Shown piece after piece: positions 58,040 through 64,000 of a stretch of 64,000 nucleotides of DNA. The stretch covers positions 1 through 64,000 of the forward strand of contig JAENWT010000005.1 in the NCBI GenBank assembly GCA_016650125.1, in the 5' to 3' direction. A model generated the notes under the pieces. That model was not told the origin of the DNA, searched no databases, and was given only the letters and a program-made list of their open reading frames with translations. The DNA comes from Thermoleophilia bacterium. GTDB taxonomy: Bacteria > Actinomycetota > Thermoleophilia > Solirubrobacterales > 70-9. The translations under genes and the position numbers were made by a program. Position 1 is the first letter of the stretch; each line of letters opens with the position of its first letter.

Positions 58040-58603
58040 ATGGAGGGAGCAGGCAGGGAAGATCAGGGATCGGATGGCCGCAGGCTGAGGGTCCGCTTCG
58101 GCGTCATCGCGGGCTTGATCGCGCTGGGACTGGTCTTCGGTGTGGCTCCGACCGTCGGCGACGGCCTGAACCGCCAGGCTGAGATCGCCCCCGCCCCGGC
58201 CGTCGGCACGGTGCCCGCGACCGAGGCCCAGGTCGTGGCCGGAAACATCGCCGCCAACGGCGCCGTGCTCTCCGCCGCGAAGAAGAAGCAGAGCAAGGTC
58301 AAGCTGATCACGATCCAGTCCCGCATCACCGATTCCGAAACGCCGATCCTGACCGAAGAAGGCAAGGGCAGCTACGTCAGGCTGGTCTGCCCGGACGGAG
58401 CGGTCGCCGTTTCCGGCGGCATGCTGACCAGCTTCATCAATCTGGTGATCTCTTCCTCCGGTCCGAACAATCCGATTTCCGGCGCCTACACGCCGCGCAC
58501 CTGGTGGGTCACCGCGGTCAACTCCAACGTCGACGGCCAGGGCGGCACGCTCGGCTGGCGCGGCATCGTCAACTGCATGTCGCCGGTCAAGCTCAAGAAG
58601 TAG
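58040..58603 (+). CDS. Secreted protein of unknown function
   Basis: 187 residues from ATG 58040. RRLRVRFGVIAGLIALGLVFGVAPTVG is an N-terminal signal anchor. The mature part has a KKKQSKVKLI patch, then VRLVCPDGAVAVSGGML, RTWWVTAVNSNVDGQGG and two cysteines (VCPDG and VNCMSP) that could form a disulfide across a small beta domain. No family is recognised. It is convergent with the GT39-like gene and overlaps it by 11 bases. Confidence 0.65.
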   Translation: MEGAGREDQGSDGRRLRVRFGVIAGLIALGLVFGVAPTVGDGLNRQAEIAPAPAVGTVPATEAQVVAGNIAANGAVLSAAKKKQSKVKLITIQSRITDSETPILTEEGKGSYVRLVCPDGAVAVSGGMLTSFINLVISSSGPNNPISGAYTPRTWWVTAVNSNVDGQGGTLGWRGIVNCMSPVKLKK

Positions 58604-60656
58604 CCCTGAGCGCGCCGGCATCTCCGGCGCAGTCGTAGAGATCGTCCTCACCGGACACCGGCGTGCAGGCTGATTCGACGGCACTCATGACCGAGTCGGA
58701 CCCGGTGCGTCCGTCGGCGGGTGAACCGCCCGGCCCAGCCTGCTCGCCGGCCAGCACCCAGCGGATTTCGCCGGCCGCGACGCGCCCGGCCAGCCAGTCG
58801 GCGCTGACCTCGCTTTCGCGTCCGGAGAAACCACCGATCGCGACGATCTCGACTTCGGAGGTCTCGGCCTGGCTCAGGATCGAAGAACCGGCACTCTGCT
58901 GGCTCGTGACCGCAAGGTTGCCGCCGCCGTTCTCCTCGATCGTCGCGATCACCGAGGTCAGGTCGGCGCCGCCGGGCATGCCGCCGATGGCGGTGCCGGG
59001 AACGCCCGGCACCTGCGTGCCGTCGCCGGTTGAGGGGGCGCCGGGGAAGGAACCACCGGCCGGTGGGGTCATCCCCACGGGCGGGGTCATTCCGGCCGGA
59101 GGTGTCATGCCACCGGGCATGCCGCCACCGGGCCCGCTCTGGCCTCCGGGGCCCCCGCCGGGCCCGCCCATGCCCTGGCTGTCGGGGCCGCCGGCCGGGA
59201 AGGTCGCGCTGGCCGGGTGGCCGAGGGTCTGAACCGACCAGGCAGCCGACGGGACCATCATCGCCACGAGGACCGCGCCGAGCGCCGCCAGGCGCCACCG
59301 GCGGCCGGGCCGGTAGATCAAGACCACGGCGGCGGCCACCATGACCACACCCAGGACCGGGACCAGCCAGCCGTAGCCGGCGTCGAGGTTGTCGATCACG
59401 ATGATCTCGGCGACCCCGGCGAGCGCCAGCACCGGCGCCGCGGCGTACCGGGCCAGTCGATCCTTCTTCAGCAGCTCGCCGAATCCGGCGCCGATGATTG
59501 CGGCAACGAACGGGGCGAGCAGCGAGACGTAGTACGGGTGGAAGATTCCGCTGGCGAAACTGAAGGCGACTCCAGCCGTGGCGAGCGCGCCGCCGACCGC
59601 GATGATCCAGCCGGTGCGCGGGTCGATCCGGCGAAGCCTCGAGGAGAGCGCGACCAGGATGCCGCCTCCGGCCGCAAAGCCCAGCAGCCAGCCGATCTGT
59701 CCGCCGAGGCTCGCTCCGAGCAGGCGCAGCGGCCCGGTCGAGCCACCGAAGACACTGCCCATGCCACCACCGCCGGGCATGCCGCCGCCGGGACCGCCGG
59801 CCTGGCCGTCGAGCCGTCCGAGGCCGTTGTAACCGGTGATCAGGGACCAGATGCTGTTGTCGGAGGTGCCGGAGATCCAGGGACGGTTGTCGGCCGGGGT
59901 GAGCGCCATCAGCAGCGGCCAGGCGAGGGCGACCGCGAACATCACGGCGCCGGCGATCAGCAGCTGGACGATCGCCCGGCCGCGACCGGCCGGTGCGACC
60001 CAGAACCAGGCCAGGGCCAATCCCGGCAGCACGAGCAGGGCGGCGCCCATCTTGGTCTCGAACCCGAGGCCCACACACACGGCGGCGAAGACGAGCCACC
60101 TGGTCCGGCCGTCTTCGAGCCCGCGCACGACGAACCAGACCGCCGCGAGGGAAAGCAGGAGCAGGAGCGCGTCGGGGTTGTTGTGGCGGAAGATCGCGAC
60201 GGTGATCGGGGTCAGCGCGAAGACCAGTCCGGCGACGGTGCCGCTGATCCGGCCGAAGACGCGCCGGGTCAGGTCGTAGACGAGCACCGTCGAGACGACC
60301 CCCATCAATGCCTGTGGCAGAAGGATGGCCCAGCTGCTGAAGCCGAAGGCCCGCACCGAGAGCGCCTGGACCCAGATCGCGAGCGGCGGCTTGTCGAAGG
60401 TCATCACGCCGGCCGCGTCGAAGGATCCGTAGAAGAAGTTGTGCCAGGAACCGCTCATCGACCGGACCGCGGCGCTGTAGTACTCGTTGGCCCAGCCGTT
60501 CTGGTCGAGCGCCCAGATGTTGAGCACCGCCGCGAGCAGGATCAGCAACGGGATCTCGGGCCGGCTCCGCAAAGCCTTCAGGGCCTTACCGAGAAGGGCC
60601 GGAGCTTCCGGCCGGGTGGTCAGGTGCGCCGGGGTGGTGGTGATCGTCTCAGTCAT
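58593..60656 (-). CDS. GT39/ArnT-like membrane glycosyltransferase
   Basis: 687 residues. The first half is a multi-helix GT-C enzyme: ALDQNGWANEYYSAAVRSM and FDKPPLAIWVQALSVRAFG carry the acidic loop residues, and RHNNPDALLLLLSLAAVWF is typical. It transfers a sugar from polyprenyl phosphate to an extracytoplasmic acceptor. Two Gly/Pro/Met-rich low-complexity stretches occur, one near residue 290 (GGPGGGMPGGGGMG) and one near residue 510 with three TPPAGM-like repeats. The soluble C-terminal domain contains VIATIEENGGGNLAVTSQQS. It is divergent from the two-component system, which may control it. Confidence 0.85.
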   Translation of the reverse strand: MTETITTTPAHLTTRPEAPALLGKALKALRSRPEIPLLILLAAVLNIWALDQNGWANEYYSAAVRSMSGSWHNFFYGSFDAAGVMTFDKPPLAIWVQALSVRAFGFSSWAILLPQALMGVVSTVLVYDLTRRVFGRISGTVAGLVFALTPITVAIFRHNNPDALLLLLSLAAVWFVVRGLEDGRTRWLVFAAVCVGLGFETKMGAALLVLPGLALAWFWVAPAGRGRAIVQLLIAGAVMFAVALAWPLLMALTPADNRPWISGTSDNSIWSLITGYNGLGRLDGQAGGPGGGMPGGGGMGSVFGGSTGPLRLLGASLGGQIGWLLGFAAGGGILVALSSRLRRIDPRTGWIIAVGGALATAGVAFSFASGIFHPYYVSLLAPFVAAIIGAGFGELLKKDRLARYAAAPVLALAGVAEIIVIDNLDAGYGWLVPVLGVVMVAAAVVLIYRPGRRWRLAALGAVLVAMMVPSAAWSVQTLGHPASATFPAGGPDSQGMGGPGGGPGGQSGPGGGMPGGMTPPAGMTPPVGMTPPAGGSFPGAPSTGDGTQVPGVPGTAIGGMPGGADLTSVIATIEENGGGNLAVTSQQSAGSSILSQAETSEVEIVAIGGFSGRESEVSADWLAGRVAAGEIRWVLAGEQAGPGGSPADGRTGSDSVMSAVESACTPVSGEDDLYDCAGDAGALRATS

Positions 60657-60692
60657 GACGGGCAGACTGGCTGACCGCGCTGTGAGCGCTGC

Positions 60693-60744
60693 GAGACGAG
60701 TCTGGGAAAAGTCTGAGAAGGTGCTTTCTCAGGAAACACACAGG
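60693..60744. promoter_or_regulatory. Repeated sites between GT39-like gene and response regulator
   Basis: Direct repeats GTCTGGGAAAA and GTCTGAGAAGG follow each other (from about 60699). CTGAGAA and TTCTCAG form a dyad around GGTGCT. The 17-base element at 60728-60744 (CTCAGGAAACACACAGG) resembles 62987-63003 upstream of the GT2 gene. These are candidate binding sites of the OmpR-type regulator. Confidence 0.45.
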
Positions 60745-60767
60745 AAAAGACGCAAAGATCAACCCTC

Positions 60768-61478
60768 ATGAGCCTCACGCCGGACACTCCCGACCGCCGC
60801 ATCCTGGTCGTCGACGACGAGCCGAACATCGTCGACGTCATCACCATGGCGCTGCGCTTCCACGAGTTCGAGGTGGAGTCGGCCGCCGATGGCAAGGAGG
60901 CCCTCGAAAAGGTCACGCGGTTCCGGCCCGACCTGATCGTGCTTGACGTGATGATGCCCGGTCTCGACGGCTTCGAGGTCGCCAAGCGACTGGGCGAGCT
61001 GCGAACCGGCACACCGATCCTCTTCCTGACCGCCCGCGACACGACCGACGACAAGGTCCGGGGCCTGACGATTGGAGGGGACGATTATATGACCAAGCCG
61101 TTCTCGATCGAAGAGCTGCTTGCCCGGATCAGGGTGATCCTCAAGCGAACCGCCGAGCAGGGCGACGAAGATCAAGGGCCGCTGCATTTCCTCGATCTCG
61201 AGCTCGACGACGAGACGCGCGAAGTCTTCCGTGACTCGAATCCGATCGACCTGACCGACACTGAATTCCGGCTGCTCCGTTACCTGATGAGCAACCCGCG
61301 CCGGGCCCTCACCCGCAGCCAGATCCTCGACCACGTCTGGGACTACGACTTTGCCGGCGACGCCCGGGTGCTCGAGACCTACGTCAGCTACCTGCGGAAG
61401 AAGCTCGACGCCTTCGGCCCCGGCCTGATCTTCACCGTGCGCGGCGTCGGTTACGCCTTGCGGGAACCGAGGGGCTGA
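60768..61478 (+). CDS. OmpR/PhoB-family response regulator
   Basis: 236 residues. Receiver domain: acidic pair Asp16/Asp17 in VVDDEPN, phosphoacceptor Asp60 in IVLDVMMPGLDG, conserved Thr in FLTARDTTDD and Lys in YMTKPFS. The winged-helix DNA-binding domain follows (LTDTEFRLLRYLMSNPRRAL, RVLETYVSYLRKKLD, FTVRGVGYALR). It resembles MprA/TcrX-type regulators of Actinobacteria. It is 3 bases upstream of its kinase. Confidence 0.95.
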   Translation: MSLTPDTPDRRILVVDDEPNIVDVITMALRFHEFEVESAADGKEALEKVTRFRPDLIVLDVMMPGLDGFEVAKRLGELRTGTPILFLTARDTTDDKVRGLTIGGDDYMTKPFSIEELLARIRVILKRTAEQGDEDQGPLHFLDLELDDETREVFRDSNPIDLTDTEFRLLRYLMSNPRRALTRSQILDHVWDYDFAGDARVLETYVSYLRKKLDAFGPGLIFTVRGVGYALREPRG

Positions 61479-61481
61479 ACC

Positions 61482-62978
61482 GTGTCGCTCCGCCTGCGAC
61501 TGCTGTTCGGCATTCTGGCCCTGTCGGCGGTCGGCCTGTTGACGCTCGACGTCGTCTCGTACCGGGTGCTCGAAGACCACCTCGGTGACCGGACCGACCA
61601 GCAGGTCGAATCCGCGTCACGGCCGCTCGCGGCCGTGCTGCGCGACAAGGCCGGCCTCGACTCCGGACTCTTTGGCGGCGGCAACGCGGGCGGCGACGAG
61701 CTACCGCCGCCGGTCGCCGGGATCGGTGAGCCGGGCCCGTCCGGCGGTGCCACGGGGGGCGGACAGCGTGACGGCCCGCCTGAGGAACTGCCCCCGGGCA
61801 CTTACGGCCAGTTGCGCTCTCCAGAAGGGAAGGTGCTGGCTACGGTCAGCTTCGACTACGGCGACGATGGCGCCTCACGCCCCGACCTGAGCGGCGACAT
61901 TCCGGTCTCCCGGTTCAATGAACCACCGCAGCAGTTCACGGTCGACGCAAAGGAAGGCGACGGCCAGTTCCGCGCGGCCGCCACTTCAGGCCCGGACGCA
62001 CTGGTCACGATCGCCGCCGTCCCCCTGAACGACAACGAAGAGACGCTCGAGAAGCTCGCCCTGATCGAAGCGATCGTCACCGCTTCTGTCCTGATCGCGA
62101 TCGCGCTGCTCGGCTGGTTCGTGATCGGCATCGGCCTGCGCCCGCTGCGGAGGATGGGCGAGACCGCCGACGAGATCGCCCGGGGAGACCTTTCGCGGCG
62201 GGTCGAGGACACCAATCCGAAGACCGAGGTCGGGCGACTCGGAATCGCGCTCAACGCGATGCTCGGCCAGATCGAGGAGTCCTTCCAGAAACGCAAGGAG
62301 TCCGAGGAGAAGATGCGACGCTTCCTGGCCGACGCCTCGCACGAACTGCGCACCCCGCTCGCTTCGATCCGCGGCTACTCCGAGCTGTTCCGCCTGGGCG
62401 CGATGGCCGACCCGGAAGAGACCACCCGGGCGATGACCCGAATCGAGACCGAGTCGCAGCGAATGGGCGAGCTGGTCGACGACCTGCTCGCCCTGGCCCG
62501 GCTCGACGAGATGCCGGAGAGGAAGAAGGAGCTGGTCATGCTCGGCCCACTGATCGAGGAGTCGGTCGGCGATTTCCGGGTCACCAGCTCCGACCGGGAG
62601 TTCACCTTCGAACCCGGTGGCGATCTGCGACTGAATGGTGACGCCGACCAGCTGCGGCGCGCGATCAACAACCTGCTGCGGAACGCTGTCGTCCACACCC
62701 CGGCCGGCAGCCCGATCGACGTGACCGCGGTTCGGGAGGACGGCGAGATCGCCGTTGTGATCCGGGACCACGGCGACGGCCTGCCACCCGGGGCCGAAGA
62801 CGCGGTCTTCGACCGCTTCTGGCGCGACAGCAAGTCGCGCAGCCGCGACGGCGGCGGGGCCGGCATCGGCCTGGCGATCGTCGCCGCGGTGGCTGAGAGC
62901 CACGGCGGATCCGCCGTAGCCGGGAATGCGCCTGAGGGCGGTGCCGCTTTCACCCTCAGGCTGCCGGCCGCGCCTTGA
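61482..62978 (+). CDS. Sensor histidine kinase
   Basis: 498 residues from a GTG. Helix 1 is residues 5-25, then comes an extracytoplasmic sensor of about 170 residues with a Gly/Pro-rich stretch (GEPGPSGGATGGGQRDGPPE), helix 2 is residues 195-217 and HAMP runs to about 270. The H-box is SHELRTPLASIRGYSELF with His287. The ATPase domain has the N-box (INNLLRNAVVHTP) and G-boxes (DHGDGLPPG, GGGAGIGLAIV). The signal is unknown. The pair adjoins two glycosyltransferase genes, suggesting envelope stress or envelope remodelling. Confidence 0.95.
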   Translation: MSLRLRLLFGILALSAVGLLTLDVVSYRVLEDHLGDRTDQQVESASRPLAAVLRDKAGLDSGLFGGGNAGGDELPPPVAGIGEPGPSGGATGGGQRDGPPEELPPGTYGQLRSPEGKVLATVSFDYGDDGASRPDLSGDIPVSRFNEPPQQFTVDAKEGDGQFRAAATSGPDALVTIAAVPLNDNEETLEKLALIEAIVTASVLIAIALLGWFVIGIGLRPLRRMGETADEIARGDLSRRVEDTNPKTEVGRLGIALNAMLGQIEESFQKRKESEEKMRRFLADASHELRTPLASIRGYSELFRLGAMADPEETTRAMTRIETESQRMGELVDDLLALARLDEMPERKKELVMLGPLIEESVGDFRVTSSDREFTFEPGGDLRLNGDADQLRRAINNLLRNAVVHTPAGSPIDVTAVREDGEIAVVIRDHGDGLPPGAEDAVFDRFWRDSKSRSRDGGGAGIGLAIVAAVAESHGGSAVAGNAPEGGAAFTLRLPAAP

Positions 62979-62986
62979 TCCAGGCT

Positions 62987-63003
62987 CCCAGAGGATTCAC
63001 AGG
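62987..63003 (+). promoter_or_regulatory. Candidate response-regulator site before the GT2 gene
   Basis: CCCAGAGGATTCACAGG agrees with 60728-60744 at 11 of 17 positions, including CAG and CACAGG. It begins 9 bases after the kinase stop and ends 45 bases before the GT2 start, where a promoter would lie. Confidence 0.4.
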
Positions 63004-63048
63004 CTGCTCTTGGTTCAGCCTCAGCGAGGGCCTTCAGTCTTCGCTTCA

Positions 63049-64000
63049 TGGACTACGGAACCTCGACCAAACACCGCGAAGACGAGACTGATGCGCCGAC
63101 TCCTCCGGCCGTCGAGATCGTCATCCCGGTCTACAACGAGGCCTTGGTCCTGGCCGATTCGATCCGTGAACTCGACGGTTACCTGAACCAGGAGTTCCCC
63201 TTGAGCTACTCGATCACGATCGCCGACAACGCCAGTCGCGACGACACTCCCCTCATCAGTCGCGCCCTGGCCGACGACCTCGAATCGGTCAAGTATTTGC
63301 GGCTGGAAGAGAAGGGACGCGGCCGGGCCCTGCGGGCAGCCTGGACGGCGAGCCCCTCCCCGGTCGCCTGTTACATGGACGTCGACCTCTCGACCGACCT
63401 CAAGGCGCTGCTGCCGCTGGTCGCACCGCTGCTTTCCGGGCACAGCGACATCGCGATCGGCAGCCGTCTCGCCGAGGGCTCGAACGTCGTCCGTGGCCCC
63501 AAGCGCGAGTTCATCTCCCACGGTTACAACCGGATCCTGCGCACCGTGCTGCGGGCGAAGTTCAGCGATGCCCAGTGCGGCTTCAAGGCGATCCGGACCG
63601 AGGCAGTCCACGAGCTCCTCGACGACGTCAGTGACCAGGGCTGGTTCTTCGACACCGAGCTCCTGGTCGGCGCCCAGCGCCGCGGCCTCCGGGTCCACGA
63701 GGTGCCGGTCGACTGGGTCGACGACCCCGATTCCCGCGTTGACATCATGAACACGGCCTGGACCGACCTTCAGGGAGTCGGTCGGCTGCTGGCCGCCAGT
63801 TCGATTGCCCGCTTCGCCCTGATCGGCCTCTGCTCGACGATCGCCTACGCCCTGCTGTTCCTCGCCCTGCGCGACCCGGTCGGACCGGGCGCCGCCAACG
63901 CGATCGCGCTCGCCCTGACCGCCGTCGCCAACACTGCCGCGAACCGCCGGTGGACCTTCCGCCTGCGCGGGCCGGAGAGGTTGCTCCGCCAGTACGCGAT
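63049..64000 (+). CDS. GT2 glycosyltransferase fused to GtrA-like domain (partial)
   Basis: The gene runs off the window after 317 codons. VEIVIPVYNEALVLADSIRE starts the GT2 domain, the metal-binding DxD is CYMDVDLSTD, and AQCGFKAIRTEAVHELLDD is the DPM1/polyisoprenyl-phosphate sugar synthase signature. From residue 250 a GtrA-like membrane domain starts (ARFALIGLCSTIAYALLFLA, ALTAVANTAANRRWTF). Such fusions make and flip a polyprenyl-phosphate sugar, the donor for GT-C enzymes such as 58593-60656. A candidate regulator site lies upstream. Confidence 0.9.

Noticed and set aside
59217-60674. 485-codon open frame on the plus strand
   Set aside because: Antisense to the GT39-like gene; low-complexity, no signal or motif.

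Overview
The window is high-GC DNA from an actinobacterium, most likely of the class Thermoleophilia (Solirubrobacterales-like). That placement is my inference from gene order (tRNA-Thr, rpmG, secE, nusG, rplK, rplA, then rplJ, rplL, rpoB, rpoC, rpsL, rpsG, as in Actinobacteria), a four-cysteine bL33, the rpoB/rpoC type, a short SigA-like sigma factor, frequent GTG/TTG starts and several apparently leaderless promoters. I see no rRNA, CRISPR array, integrase or transposase.

Layout. 1-364: non-coding and structured, with two 75-bp tandem repeats that carry covarying hairpins. 365-1279: rpsG and rpsL on the minus strand, ending in a strong terminator. 1343-5841: an insertion between rpsL and rpoC (HAD protein, small membrane protein, flavin monooxygenase, a broken FkbM methyltransferase, and an operon of a small tag-like anchored protein plus a secreted glycoside hydrolase). 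5945-13499: rpoC and rpoB. 13617-14240: a ParE/RelE toxin, its antitoxin and a relic of a sugar transferase, inserted between rpoB and rplL. 14375-15660: rplL, rplJ and an attenuator-like L10 leader. 15685-42273: a 26.6-kb surface-polysaccharide island separating rplJ from rplA. It holds two further paralogues of the glycoside hydrolase, an arylsulfotransferase, an initiating sugar transferase, several glycosyltransferases and FkbM-type methyltransferases, a flippase, two O-antigen polymerase/ligase-like proteins, Gmd and GDP-fucose synthase, a pentapeptide-repeat lipoprotein and a decayed duplicate of the sugar transferase/glycosyltransferase pair. 42368-44764: rplA, rplK, nusG, secE and rpmG. 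45016-49016: an XRE/nucleotidyltransferase toxin-antitoxin-like pair and two membrane-protein genes. 49075-54881: tRNA-Thr, a hipBA module, a MerR regulator, a PspC/LuxR chimera, threonine aldolase, tRNA-Tyr and a second, unrelated hipBA module. 54897-57979: sigma factor, FolE2, PgsA and TatA. 58040-64000: a GT39-like membrane mannosyltransferase, an OmpR-type two-component system and a GT2-GtrA protein cut by the window edge.

How it works together. The translation/transcription superoperon has been opened at several points, and each piece has its own terminator or leader. The island encodes a coherent lipid-linked, fucose-containing glycan pathway: priming (19627-21237), chain assembly and methylation (21461-34163), flipping (34582-35913), polymerisation (36770-38170 and 40318-42273), GDP-fucose supply (38241-40228) and probably trimming or processing by three secreted hydrolases. 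Two hydrolases are translationally coupled to small proteins with a conserved APSVVDQYTEQVP mature N-terminus and a C-terminal membrane anchor. This pair is the best candidate here for an undescribed system. Gene duplication and decay in the island point to recombination-driven turnover of surface glycan genes.
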